Shown here: piece after piece, positions 8,642-17,179 of the stretch
How positions within the stretch are numbered: the stretch's first letter is position 1
Layout of the letters: each line of letters begins with the position of its first letter
Assembly (NCBI GenBank): GCA_902601315.1
Contig: CACKMS010000001.1
Span: 1-64,000, forward strand
Source of the DNA: an uncultured Pelagibacteraceae bacterium
Lineage (GTDB): Bacteria; Pseudomonadota; Alphaproteobacteria; Pelagibacterales; Pelagibacteraceae
DNA length: 64,000 bases
Direction of reading: 5' to 3'
Position numbers and translations under genes: made by a program
The notes under the pieces: generated by a model
What the model saw: only the letters and a program-made list of their open reading frames with translations
Databases searched by the model: none
What the model was told of the DNA's origin: nothing

Positions 8642-10036
8642 ATGGCTTTAAATAAAAAGAATTTAAATAATTTATTCTACATATTTATTACATCTCATCT
8701 AATAATTTGGACACTCATTCCAACATTTACAAATCATAATCTCCCATTAGATACAATTGAACATTTGGCATGGGGAAGTAATTTAGATTGGGGTTTTGAT
8801 AAACATCCACCTTTAGTGGCTGTATTTCTTGAATTTTTTTATCAAATGTTTGGTCCACAAGATTGGGCATATTATTTTTTAAGTCAAATTTTTGTAATTA
8901 TAAGTTTTTTTATTATTTATAAATTTTCTATTGAAATATTTGATAATAAAATTTTAGGTTTGTTATCTGTTTTAATAATAGAGTCGATTTACTTTTACAA
9001 TTTTACCACCCCAGAATTTAACGTAAATGTTTGCCAATTACCCTTTTGGTCATTGACTGTTTATTATTCTTGGAAAATATACAAAAATAATAAAATAAAT
9101 TTTATTGATTGCCTCCTAGTCGGATTGTTTGCTGGTTTTGGCTTTCTTTCAAAATACCTTTTTATATATCTGTTAATTTCAATAGACCTTCTGTTTATTT
9201 ATTTAATATTTATCAAAAAACAAAAGAAGTTTGATTTTAAATACCTTATTACTATTGAGGCTTTTATAATTATTCTAATTCCACATCTAGTTTGGTTATT
9301 TAACAATGACTATGTCACTATAAAATATGGTTTATCAAGGACAGGTGTTGAAGAAGCGAGCGTTATAGATCATTTAAAATATCCAATTGTTTTTTTAGTC
9401 AAGCAAGTAGCGATTTTAATACCATTTTTTGTCTTATTATGGACTTTAGTTAAAAAAATTAAATTTAAATTAAATTTTAAAGATAAGAAGCTTATTTTTT
9501 TATTAGCAATTAATTTAATTCCAATTTTTTTAATGATAGTTTCATCTTTGATTTTAGGATCCAAAATAAGAACAATGTGGATGACGCCTTTTTATTTATT
9601 TTGGGGTGTTTTGTTTATTTATATTTTTCAATCTCAAATAAATTTAAAAAAAATAAATATTTTTTTTATATCATTTTTATTTCTATTCTTTTTATCTCCA
9701 GCTTTATATGGATATGTTTCTTTATCAAAAGATAATAAAAGAACAGACTATCCAGGTAAAGAAATTGCAGAATTAGTAGAGAGAAGATGGGGAAAAAACT
9801 TTGTGAATGAAATTAAATATGTTGTTGGAGATGAATGGCATGCAGGAAACTTATCTTATTATATTTCCACAAGACCTATTTGGTATGAAACAATTAAAGG
9901 AAAAACGCATGAACTCGATCCAGATGGCGGAATAATTTATACAGGTAACGCAGATATTTTAAAAGAAATTTGTCCAGGTAATTTTGGTAAAATTAAAAAG
10001 CAAGGCTTTTGTATGATTGGTGTGAAAAATAGATGA
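8642..10036 (+). CDS. GT39-like membrane glycosyltransferase
   Basis: Polytopic membrane protein with about ten hydrophobic helices and a periplasmic C-terminal domain, resembling the GT39/ArnT/DPM-mannosyltransferase group, which uses lipid-phosphate-linked sugars. The N-terminal periplasmic loop LPLDTIEHLAWGSNLDWG (32-49), with an acidic residue near helix 1 followed by DKHPPL, is typical. Length is 464 residues. The ATGA overlap with the next gene, a polyprenyl-phosphate sugar transferase-like GT2, suggests the second makes the lipid-linked donor used by the first. The acceptor, perhaps lipid A or another envelope glycan, is not known. Confidence 0.75.
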   Translation: MALNKKNLNNLFYIFITSHLIIWTLIPTFTNHNLPLDTIEHLAWGSNLDWGFDKHPPLVAVFLEFFYQMFGPQDWAYYFLSQIFVIISFFIIYKFSIEIFDNKILGLLSVLIIESIYFYNFTTPEFNVNVCQLPFWSLTVYYSWKIYKNNKINFIDCLLVGLFAGFGFLSKYLFIYLLISIDLLFIYLIFIKKQKKFDFKYLITIEAFIIILIPHLVWLFNNDYVTIKYGLSRTGVEEASVIDHLKYPIVFLVKQVAILIPFFVLLWTLVKKIKFKLNFKDKKLIFLLAINLIPIFLMIVSSLILGSKIRTMWMTPFYLFWGVLFIYIFQSQINLKKINIFFISFLFLFFLSPALYGYVSLSKDNKRTDYPGKEIAELVERRWGKNFVNEIKYVVGDEWHAGNLSYYISTRPIWYETIKGKTHELDPDGGIIYTGNADILKEICPGNFGKIKKQGFCMIGVKNR

Positions 10037-10905
10037 CACAAATTTATATACTAATTCCAATATATAATGATTGGGAATCTGTCTCTAAACTTATTAATGA
10101 AATAAATTTTTGCATCAAAGATCTTGATGCAGAATTTTCAATAATGGTTATCAATGATGCATCAAATGACCATCAAAACTTAAGTCTAGAAAATACAGAT
10201 AGTTTAAAAAATATTAAAATTATTAATATGAAAGAGAATAGAGGACATGCAAGATGCATTGCAGCTGGTTTAAAATATATTCATGAAAAACAAGACTATG
10301 ACTATATTATTCCAATGGATGGCGATGGTGAAGACAGACCTGAAGAAATAATGGAGTTTACAAACCAAATTAAAAAATTTACTAACAAACCTATAGTAGG
10401 AAAAAGAGTAAAGAGAACAGAAAAATTAATTTTTAAAATTTGTTATGAATTACATAAACTCATCACTTTAACTTTTACTGGAAAGTCAATTAAGTTTGGA
10501 AATTTCACATGTCTTCCAAAATCAACAGTTGAAAAAATGATCAATGAAAAAGCAACCTGGAACAGTTTTTCTGGATCATTAATTAAACTTGAAAAAGATT
10601 TGATAGAAATACCATCAACAAGAGGTGTAAGATATTTTGGACCATCTAAAATGAGTTTTTTTAATTTAATAAAACATTCATTTTCAATAATTAGCGTATT
10701 CAGGAGAACAGTTTTAATACGATCTGCCTTATTTATTGTTGTTTACATACTCTTAATTAAGAGTAATGCCTCAATTTTAACCTCAATGCCACTTTTGTTG
10801 TTATTAATCATGATCTATTCAGTCTCTAGCTTATCCTTAAGAGAAAATATGGATGAATTTGATCAGGTTCTATCGAATATTGATAATATTGATACTGTTA
10901 AATAA
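10033..10905 (+). CDS. GT2 glycosyltransferase, polyprenyl-phosphate sugar transferase-like
   Basis: Family 2 glycosyltransferase with a GT-A domain opening IYILIPIYNDW and VINDASND, and a nucleotide-sugar/metal-binding DxD site at D96-G-D98 in MDGDGEDRP. The C-terminal third carries two hydrophobic helices (about residues 228-262), as in ArnC/GtrB-like enzymes that load a sugar onto undecaprenyl phosphate. Start ATG overlaps the stop of the GT39-like gene (ATGA), so the two are coupled. The sugar transferred cannot be told from sequence. It is followed by convergent umuC after about 43 bases. Confidence 0.8.
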   Translation: MTQIYILIPIYNDWESVSKLINEINFCIKDLDAEFSIMVINDASNDHQNLSLENTDSLKNIKIINMKENRGHARCIAAGLKYIHEKQDYDYIIPMDGDGEDRPEEIMEFTNQIKKFTNKPIVGKRVKRTEKLIFKICYELHKLITLTFTGKSIKFGNFTCLPKSTVEKMINEKATWNSFSGSLIKLEKDLIEIPSTRGVRYFGPSKMSFFNLIKHSFSIISVFRRTVLIRSALFIVVYILLIKSNASILTSMPLLLLLIMIYSVSSLSLRENMDEFDQVLSNIDNIDTVK

Positions 10906-10948
10906 AAAATTTTTATCCCCGATTTTTATATGATAGTTCCTTTAGTAT

Positions 10949-12226
10949 TTATATCCTTATCTTTGGTAAGGAATAAAAATCAGCAGTATCTATTTTAGAA
11001 GAGTACTGTCTTCTCATATTCCATTTTTTATGAACCCCAGCACTTGCAAGACTTAGAGTTGCTCTACCATATCTATAATTTGTATTATCTATAGATCGCA
11101 TTAAGCTGTTTATTTTTTCATCTTTTTCGGATGAGAATAAATTTTTCTTTCCATCAGCATTAGATAATCCTGTAAGCATCACACCTGCTTTTTGATAACG
11201 ATAACCATTTTTAAATATACTTTCTAAGCTTGCAACGGCAGTTTTAACCGTTTCAATACTATTGTTTGTTGCAATTGGAAAATCAACCGTCTTTGAGTTT
11301 GAATAATATCCAAAGTTTCTTTGAAAAGGACTTGTTCTAACAAATACTGTGATTGCTTTTGCAACTAAAGACTCTGATCTAATTTTTTCAGATGCATTTA
11401 AACAATAGTTTGCAACAGCTTCTTTTAATTCTTGGAAAGTCTCAATTCTTTTTCCAAAGGACCTTGATACAACACAACTTTTTCTTTTAGTTTGAGTAGT
11501 CTCAATATCAATACAGGGAACTCCTCTAAGTTCCATTGCAGTTCTTGAGCTTAAAACATTTGAGCTTTTTTTTATCCATGTATTTGATTTATTTTTGAGT
11601 TGTTTTGCATTGTAAATTCCATTTTTTTGATAAAATTTTGTGAGTTGTCTACCAACACCCCAAACATCATTAATTTCAACTTTCTCTAAGATTGGATCTA
11701 GATTTTCAATACCTATTAAACTTGTAACACCTGACTGTTTTTTCTTTGCAATATGATTTGCAACTTTACTCAACGTTTTTGTTTTAGCAATTCCAATACT
11801 AGTTGGAATACCAGTCCATTTTAAAACTGTTTGCCTTATTTCTCTTCCTACAGTTTCAACCTCCATATCTGTATAATTTGATAAATCCATGAATGCTTCA
11901 TCAATTGAATAAACCTCAATATCAGAATTAAATCTTTTGAGAGTCCTCATTACCCTTCTAGATAAATCTCCGTATAACGAATAATTTGATGAGAATACTT
12001 CTACTTTATTTTTCAAAATAATATCTCTTGCTTTAAAATAAGGTTCACCCATTTTAATCCCTAAAGCTTTTGCCTCGTTGGATCTTGAAATAATACAACC
12101 ATCATTGTTGGATAAAACAACAACAGGTTTTTTTCTAATTCTTGGATTAAATAATCTTTCACAAGATACATAGAAAGAATTACAATCAACTAACGCTATT
12201 TTTTTAGAATACTGAGTGGATGACAT
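10949..12226 (-). CDS. umuC: DNA polymerase V catalytic subunit UmuC
   Basis: Y-family translesion polymerase that, with processed UmuD, copies past damaged bases during the SOS response. The palm aspartates are visible: D14 in ALVDCNSFYVSCE and D109-E110 in VYSIDEAFMDL. The helix-hairpin-helix and little-finger regions follow, and length (425) matches UmuC rather than DinB. The start overlaps the end of umuD by 23 bases, the usual umuDC arrangement. Codon and base composition look like the neighbours, and no mobile-element genes flank it, so I see no sign of recent transfer. Confidence 0.95.
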   Translation of the reverse strand: MSSTQYSKKIALVDCNSFYVSCERLFNPRIRKKPVVVLSNNDGCIISRSNEAKALGIKMGEPYFKARDIILKNKVEVFSSNYSLYGDLSRRVMRTLKRFNSDIEVYSIDEAFMDLSNYTDMEVETVGREIRQTVLKWTGIPTSIGIAKTKTLSKVANHIAKKKQSGVTSLIGIENLDPILEKVEINDVWGVGRQLTKFYQKNGIYNAKQLKNKSNTWIKKSSNVLSSRTAMELRGVPCIDIETTQTKRKSCVVSRSFGKRIETFQELKEAVANYCLNASEKIRSESLVAKAITVFVRTSPFQRNFGYYSNSKTVDFPIATNNSIETVKTAVASLESIFKNGYRYQKAGVMLTGLSNADGKKNLFSSEKDEKINSLMRSIDNTNYRYGRATLSLASAGVHKKWNMRRQYSSKIDTADFYSLPKIRI

Positions 12227-12599
12227 AAGTTACTACTCCCCATATAAAAACATCTTGTTCTTCATTAATTAAAATTCTGTCTGTAAATTCTTTAGATCCA
12301 GATGTTAGAAATTTTTTATCTCTCTCTTGAACTAAAGTTTTAACAACAAGTTCGTCATGAACATTTGCAATAACAGTTGAAAAGTTTTTTGGTGTTAAGC
12401 TTTTATCAACAACTAATAAATCTCCATCGTTTATCCCAACGTCCACCATAGATTTTCCCTGAACTCTAATGATGAAAGTTGCCGGAACATTTTTGATCAA
12501 ATGCACATTTAAATCGATATCTTCCTCAATATAGTCTGTTGCAGGCGATGGAAAACCCGCGCCAGCCTTATGTAAATAGTAAGGTACAGTTAGCTTCAT
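12204..12599 (-). CDS. umuD: UmuD, LexA-like self-cleaving SOS protein
   Basis: S24-family serine protease-fold subunit that is cleaved in a RecA-dependent way to form polymerase V. The predicted cleavage site is A14-G15, just before FPSPATDY. The catalytic Ser/Lys dyad is S50 (in VQGKSMVDVG) and K87 (in ELVVKTL). Length is 131, slightly shorter than in E. coli. The ATG lies only 4 bases after a GAAC-N7-GAAC box, with no clear ribosome binding site, so translation may be near-leaderless. It overlaps umuC by 23 bases. Confidence 0.93.
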   Translation of the reverse strand: MKLTVPYYLHKAGAGFPSPATDYIEEDIDLNVHLIKNVPATFIIRVQGKSMVDVGINDGDLLVVDKSLTPKNFSTVIANVHDELVVKTLVQERDKKFLTSGSKEFTDRILINEEQDVFIWGVVTYVIHSVF

Positions 12600-12603
12600 A
12601 AAT

Positions 12604-12618
12604 GTTCTTATTTTGTTC
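12604..12618 (-). promoter_or_regulatory. SOS (LexA-type) box upstream of umuD
   Basis: On the minus strand the sequence GAACAAAATAAGAAC is an exact GAAC-N7-GAAC direct repeat, the alphaproteobacterial LexA operator (GTTC-N7-GTTC on the other strand). It falls between the proposed -10 element and the umuD start codon, where a repressor would block initiation. Confidence 0.8.
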
Positions 12619-12621
12619 TAA

Positions 12622-12650
12622 TTAATACATAAGTTTCAGAATAGTGTCAA
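12622..12650 (-). promoter_or_regulatory. umuD promoter
   Basis: On the minus strand, a consensus TTGACA -35 element (12645-12650) is followed after exactly 17 bases by TATTAA (12622-12627) as -10. Initiation would be at about 12614-12618, inside the SOS box. Confidence 0.6.
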
Positions 12651-12672
12651 ATAGGTTGTATTTTGAGTCTGT

Positions 12673-12694
12673 AAGTGAATCAAAAGTGAATCAA
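12673..12694. repeat. Perfect tandem 11-base repeat
   Basis: AAGTGAATCAA occurs twice head-to-tail (12673-12683 and 12684-12694) between the divergent umuD and GFA-protein genes. The 11-base period is about one helical turn, so it could be a binding site for a regulator on one face of the DNA, or simply a slippage duplication. Confidence 0.6.
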
Positions 12695-12766
12695 AACGAG
12701 AACATTCAAACTAGATTTTGTATGGTTGTGGAAAACTTTAACAACAAGTAGTTTATCAAAAATAAA

Positions 12767-13240
12767 ATGGAAAGTTTTAAAACATTAAAAGGCAGTTGCG
12801 GTTGTGGGAAAGTAACATATCAAATCAAAGACAAACCTCTCATAACTCAAGCTTGTCACTGTAAAGATTGTAAAAAATCAACAGGATCATCATTTGTAAT
12901 TCACACAATGGTATTTGAAGATGACTTTAGTGTTGATGGCAATGTTTCATCTACGGAACTGCCCACAGGAAGTGGTAAAGGAATGAGGGCTTACTTTTGT
13001 GTGATTTGTGGTGTTTACGTGTACTGTCAATACAATATTTCATCAGGTAAGGGAGGAAGGATTGCTGTTAGAACAGCTACTTTAGAAAATCCCATTACTC
13101 CTGATGCACACATTTTTGTTAAGGACAAGGACCCATGGATTGATATAGTTAATAAAAATATTTGTCATGATGTAATGTATGATAGAGATAAAACTTGGTC
13201 TGAGGAAAGTTTAAAAAGATTAAAAGGAAAAATGAATTAA
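12767..13240 (+). CDS. GFA/CENP-V-fold zinc protein
   Basis: Member of the glutathione-dependent formaldehyde-activating (GFA) / CENP-V fold family, small zinc-binding beta proteins. The metal-binding cysteines are all visible: C11-x-C13, C30-x-C32-x2-C35 and C78-x2-C81. Length of 157 is normal. The family name comes from one enzyme that helps form S-hydroxymethylglutathione; most members have no proven activity, so formaldehyde handling is only a possibility. It is the first of five same-strand genes (two GFA proteins, a glycerate-kinase-like protein, TolC, then recA after a gap) and is divergent from umuD. Confidence 0.85.
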   Translation: MESFKTLKGSCGCGKVTYQIKDKPLITQACHCKDCKKSTGSSFVIHTMVFEDDFSVDGNVSSTELPTGSGKGMRAYFCVICGVYVYCQYNISSGKGGRIAVRTATLENPITPDAHIFVKDKDPWIDIVNKNICHDVMYDRDKTWSEESLKRLKGKMN

Positions 13241-13245
13241 TAAAA

Positions 13246-13626
13246 ATGTTTTCCATGAAAAAATTAACATGTCATTATGGAGCAGTAGAAATACAGGTCA
13301 ATCTTAAAGATAACATTGATAAACTTAAAAGATGCAATTGTTCAATGTGTAAAAGAAAAGGAACTATGGTTGCAACAATTGAAAAAAAAGATTTAAAGGT
13401 TATTAAAGGAGAAAATAAAATTAAAGTTTATCAATTTAATATGAAAGTTGCTAAGCACCTCTTTTGCTCAGAATGTGGAATTCAAACTCACAATCAAAGG
13501 AGAGGTGATCCTAATACTTATGGTATAAATATGGGGTGCATAGATGATATGGAGGTGAATGAATTATTTAAATTTAAAACATTTATAAATGATGGTCAAA
13601 ATCATCCAATGGACCAAAAAAAATAA
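13246..13626 (+). CDS. Second GFA-fold zinc protein, one ligand altered
   Basis: Shorter (126 residues) GFA/CENP-V-fold protein next to the previous one. C9 starts the usual CxC pair, but position 11 is tyrosine (LTCHYGAVEI), so one zinc-ligand cysteine is missing. The remaining ligands C30-x-C32-x2-C35 and C74-x2-C77 are present. The two paralogues are only distantly alike, so this is an old pair and not a recent duplication. Start may be the ATG at 13246 or the one three codons later (13255). Only 5 bases separate it from the genes on either side. Function is unknown. Confidence 0.75.
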   Translation: MFSMKKLTCHYGAVEIQVNLKDNIDKLKRCNCSMCKRKGTMVATIEKKDLKVIKGENKIKVYQFNMKVAKHLFCSECGIQTHNQRRGDPNTYGINMGCIDDMEVNELFKFKTFINDGQNHPMDQKK

Positions 13627-13631
13627 TATCA

Positions 13632-14561
13632 ATGGACACTGTAAGTGAATGTTTTGATAAGGTAAAAACTGATTGCTTTAAATTTATAAAATCTCAAGAA
13701 ACATCTAAAGAAAAATTTAAAGGAAAAGAAAAGATGTTAAAATCTTTTTTAATTCCCGCTTGTTTTTGGATATCATCAAAAGCTAAAAACAAACATCCTT
13801 TTTTTTTAGGGCTAGTAGGTGGACAAGGAACTGGCAAAACAACAACTAGTTCAATTTTAGAAATAATATTAAAAAAATACTTTAAATTCAATGTCTTTAA
13901 GATCTCAATCGACGATTTTTATAAAACAAGAAAAGAAAGATTAAACCTTTCAAAAAAAATTCATCCTTTATTGATGACAAGAGGTGTACCAGGCACTCAT
14001 GATATAAATACTATGTTAGATTTTTTTAAAAGATCAAAAAGTAGAAAATTTAAGCCTTTTAAGTTACCAAAATTCAATAAAGCCATTGATGACAGATGTA
14101 AAAAAAATCAATGGTACACTTTAAAAAAAAGACCAGATGTAATTATATTTGAGGGTTGGTGCGTTGGCGCGAAAGCAGAGAAAAATAGTACCTTGAAAAA
14201 AAGTATTAATTCTATGGAAAAATCAAAAGATACCAAGCTGATATGGAGAAAATATGTAAATAATGAATTGAAATCAAAATATAAAAAATTATATGACCAA
14301 TTGGATTGCTTAATATATTTAAAAGCTCAAAGTTTTTCCTTGCTTCAAAAGTGGAGACTGATCCAAGAAAAAAAATTATGGTTAAAGAATAAGAATAAGA
14401 AAACTAAAAATAAAATTATGACAAATGAGGATGTACTAAGTTTTATGCAAACTTATCAAAGAGTAACTCAAAATATGTTTAAATTTGCTCCAAAATATGC
14501 ATCAATCATTTTTAATTTAAATAGTGATCATCAAATAAAATCTGCAATATACAAAAAATAA
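13632..14561 (+). CDS. P-loop kinase, D-glycerate 3-kinase (GLYK/Tda10) type
   Basis: P-loop kinase resembling plant and fungal D-glycerate 3-kinase. The Walker A loop GGQGTGKTT is at 63-71, ISIDDFYKTR (91-100) follows as in phosphoribulokinase/uridine-kinase-like enzymes, and the stretches HPLLMTRGVPGTHD, LPKFNK and DDR are the ones I associate with GLYK/Tda10. It would make 3-phosphoglycerate from glycerate, the last step of glycolate salvage. Length of 309 fits. It is packed between a GFA protein (5 bases) and tolC (0 bases). The exact substrate is inferred from family resemblance. Confidence 0.75.
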   Translation: MDTVSECFDKVKTDCFKFIKSQETSKEKFKGKEKMLKSFLIPACFWISSKAKNKHPFFLGLVGGQGTGKTTTSSILEIILKKYFKFNVFKISIDDFYKTRKERLNLSKKIHPLLMTRGVPGTHDINTMLDFFKRSKSRKFKPFKLPKFNKAIDDRCKKNQWYTLKKRPDVIIFEGWCVGAKAEKNSTLKKSINSMEKSKDTKLIWRKYVNNELKSKYKKLYDQLDCLIYLKAQSFSLLQKWRLIQEKKLWLKNKNKKTKNKIMTNEDVLSFMQTYQRVTQNMFKFAPKYASIIFNLNSDHQIKSAIYKK

Positions 14562-15854
14562 ATGAAAAAAATTATTTTATCTTTACTAATATATACATTG
14601 TTATTTAATAATGGAAAGGCTGTAAGTTTATATCAAGCATTAAATGATACTTATATAAATAATACACAATTAAATGCTGAAAGAAAAAATATAAATGCCG
14701 CTGAAGAAGATATCAATATATCTAAAGCGGATTATATGCCTTCACTTTCTTTAAGTGGATCAAAAAGTTTTGAAAACACTAATGAGTTAACAACTCAAAG
14801 TGGGACTGATGCAAGTATTGAAGACGTAAACCCTTTAAGTTCTTCAATTAAATTAGAACAAAAATTATTTGACCAAGGAAGGGATTTTACTCATCAAAAA
14901 AATATTGTTGGACTAGAACTTGCAAAAGCAAGGTTAGTCAAGAAAGAGCAAGATATTCTATATAGCGCTATTGATGCATTTACTGGATTAATACTTGCAA
15001 GGGAAAAACTTAATATTAACAGAAGAAACTTAAATTTACTTATAAGACAAGTAGAAACTGACAAAGTAAGACTGGATAGAGGACAAATTACAATCACAGA
15101 TTTATCACAATCAGAATCTTCATTAGCAGGGGCTCAAGCACAGTTCACACAGTCAAAAAGTGATCTTTTAATCAGCAAACTAAAATATGAAAATATTATT
15201 GGAAATATTGATGATCCAAGTAAATTAAAAAAATCTTCAAATTCAATTGTTAAAATTCCTGAAAATTTATCAAAAGCAGTTTCACTTTCGAAAGAAAATA
15301 ACCCAGATATAAAAATTGCAGAGCTAGAATTAATTCAATCAGAAAAAGATATAGAAATTTCAAAATCAGATTTAAGTCCAACAGCAAGTTTATCTTTAGA
15401 GAGATCTTATAATTATGATCTTAGCACTACTTATGACGAAAGAGAAAAGGACGTTGTGAAGGCAACTGTTAATTGGCCGTTTTATTCAGGTGGAAAAAAA
15501 CGTTCTAAAGTTAAAAAAGACTCAAATTTAAATTATAGAAAAAGATTATTACTAGAAGACACAATTAAAACTAATGAAACGAATGTTGCAAGTGCATGGT
15601 CAATTTTAGAGGCCTCTAAAGGATTTTTAAATTCTGTTCGAGCACAAGTAAGAGCAGCTAATATAGCATTTGAGGGTATCTCTGCTGAATATGAGAGAGG
15701 CTCTAGAACAACATTAGATGTAATCCAGTCTAATTCGCTACTTCTATCTGCCCAAATATCTCTGGCTAATTCAGAGAGAAATTATCTTTTATCTCAATAT
15801 AGTCTTCTTAAAGCTGCAGGGCTTTTAAACAAAGAGTATTTAAACCTTAAATAA
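14562..15854 (+). CDS. tolC: TolC-type outer membrane efflux protein
   Basis: Outer membrane channel of type I secretion and RND efflux systems, a trimer forming a beta barrel and a long alpha-helical tunnel. An N-terminal signal peptide (about residues 1-20, ending NNGKA) is followed by two structurally repeated TolC domains rich in coiled-coil helices; the repeat shows as a QSESSLAGAQAQF-like segment in the first half and QSNSLLLSAQISL in the second. Length of 430 is typical. The ATG follows directly on the stop of the glycerate-kinase-like gene. No inner-membrane pump or adaptor lies nearby, so the partner must be encoded elsewhere. Confidence 0.92.
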   Translation: MKKIILSLLIYTLLFNNGKAVSLYQALNDTYINNTQLNAERKNINAAEEDINISKADYMPSLSLSGSKSFENTNELTTQSGTDASIEDVNPLSSSIKLEQKLFDQGRDFTHQKNIVGLELAKARLVKKEQDILYSAIDAFTGLILAREKLNINRRNLNLLIRQVETDKVRLDRGQITITDLSQSESSLAGAQAQFTQSKSDLLISKLKYENIIGNIDDPSKLKKSSNSIVKIPENLSKAVSLSKENNPDIKIAELELIQSEKDIEISKSDLSPTASLSLERSYNYDLSTTYDEREKDVVKATVNWPFYSGGKKRSKVKKDSNLNYRKRLLLEDTIKTNETNVASAWSILEASKGFLNSVRAQVRAANIAFEGISAEYERGSRTTLDVIQSNSLLLSAQISLANSERNYLLSQYSLLKAAGLLNKEYLNLK

Positions 15855-15895
15855 TTAGACTTTTTAAAGAATTCTAATTTATATATTGCCAATGA

Positions 15896-15910
15896 GAACA
15901 AAATGTGTAC
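15896..15910 (+). promoter_or_regulatory. Near-match SOS box upstream of recA
   Basis: GAACAAAATGTGTAC matches GAAC-N7-GAAC at seven of eight fixed positions, and its first nine bases are identical to the umuD box. It lies 49 bases before the recA ATG, just after an AT-rich TATATA stretch (15880-15885) that may be the -10 region. Confidence 0.6.
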
Positions 15911-15959
15911 ATTTATTTTATGATTCGAATGTTAAAAAAAGCAAAAAAAGAGGCAAAAA

Positions 15960-17081
15960 ATGACGAAAAATAACCTAAAAGTGGTGAAATCCACAAAAGA
16001 TAAAGAATTGGAAAATAAAGAAAAAAATAAAGCACTAGACGCAGCAATTAGCCAAATTACAGATAATTTTGGAAAAGGTTCTGTAATGAGACTTGGCGAA
16101 CAAAAAGCTATGGATGTTGAGTCTATCTCGACAGGATCTTTAAGCTTAGATCTTGCGCTTGGAATTGGTGGACTTCCAAAAGGAAGAATTATTGAAATTT
16201 ATGGACCAGAGTCTTCTGGTAAAACAACATTAGCATTACAAGTTGTTGCTGAAGCACAAAAAGCTGGTGGTATTTGTGGATTTGTAGATGCGGAGCATGC
16301 ATTAGATCCAGTTTATGCAAAAAAACTAGGTGTAAACACTGAGGAATTACTAATTTCTCAACCTGATACTGGTGAACAAGCTTTAGAAATTACTGACACA
16401 TTAATTAAATCTGGCTCAATGTCAGTCCTTGTTGTCGACTCTGTTGCAGCATTAACACCAAGAGCTGAAATTGAAGGAGATATGGGCGACCATCATGTTG
16501 GTCTTCAAGCAAGATTGATGTCACAAGCATTGAGAAAATTAACAGGCTCAATTTCCAGAACTAACACAATGGTTATATTTATTAACCAAATTAGAATGAA
16601 AATTGGTGTTATGTTTGGAAGCCCAGAAACAACATCAGGTGGAAACTCATTGAAATTTTATTCATCAGTTAGAATGGATATTAGAAGGATTGGAGCAATT
16701 AAAGATAAAGAACAAATTATTGGCAACAACACAAGAGTTAAAGTTGTTAAAAATAAAGTTGCACCACCATTTAAAGTTGTTGAGTTTGATTTGATGTATG
16801 GAAAAGGAATTAGTAAAGTAGGGGAACTAATCGATCTAGGTGCTAAGGCAGATATTGTAGAGAAGTCTGGTGCTTGGTACGCTTATAAAGGTGAGAAGAT
16901 TGGTCAAGGAAGAGAAAATGCGAAAGTTTACCTTGAACAAAATCCAACAGCTGCTGCAGAAATTGAAATGGCAATTAGAGAAAAAGCTGGCGTCATTTCA
17001 AAAAAAATCGAAGGAAATCCTTTGAATGACGATAAAGTAGAGGCAGAAACAAAAGAAGAAGTTCCTACTAAAAAAAATTAG
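15960..17081 (+). CDS. recA: RecA recombinase
   Basis: Cytosolic ATP-dependent strand-exchange protein for homologous recombination, and co-protease for cleavage of LexA and UmuD. The Walker A motif GPESSGKTT is at 82-90. Core RecA signatures follow ([21 protein letters not shown], and [22 protein letters not shown]). An AGAGG ribosome binding site about 6 bases upstream supports this ATG, which gives a lysine-rich N-terminal extension of about 25 residues before the conserved ALDAAISQI. Length of 373 is slightly long for the family. The SOS-like box upstream suggests damage-inducible expression together with umuDC. Confidence 0.99.
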   Translation: MTKNNLKVVKSTKDKELENKEKNKALDAAISQITDNFGKGSVMRLGEQKAMDVESISTGSLSLDLALGIGGLPKGRIIEIYGPESSGKTTLALQVVAEAQKAGGICGFVDAEHALDPVYAKKLGVNTEELLISQPDTGEQALEITDTLIKSGSMSVLVVDSVAALTPRAEIEGDMGDHHVGLQARLMSQALRKLTGSISRTNTMVIFINQIRMKIGVMFGSPETTSGGNSLKFYSSVRMDIRRIGAIKDKEQIIGNNTRVKVVKNKVAPPFKVVEFDLMYGKGISKVGELIDLGAKADIVEKSGAWYAYKGEKIGQGRENAKVYLEQNPTAAAEIEMAIREKAGVISKKIEGNPLNDDKVEAETKEEVPTKKN

Positions 17082-17101
17082 CAGAATAACTTTTAGTTAA
17101 T

Positions 17102-17129
17102 AAAAAGGCGCTTGAAAGAGCGCCTTTTT
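17102..17129 (+). terminator. Rho-independent terminator after recA
   Basis: Stem GGCGCT (17107-17112) pairs with AGCGCC (17119-17124) around a six-base loop. It is extended by five A residues pairing with the T-run at 17125-17129, so it could act in both directions. Confidence 0.92.
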
Positions 17130-17179
17130 TCCCTTGTAAGGTGTAGACAACATTTAAAAATGCTGTATTTTAAAAAAAT

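Noticed and set aside
10949..12599. umuDC as a recently acquired mobile cassette
   Set aside because: No integrase, repeat, tRNA end or composition change flanks it, and its promoter fits the same SOS box type as recA.
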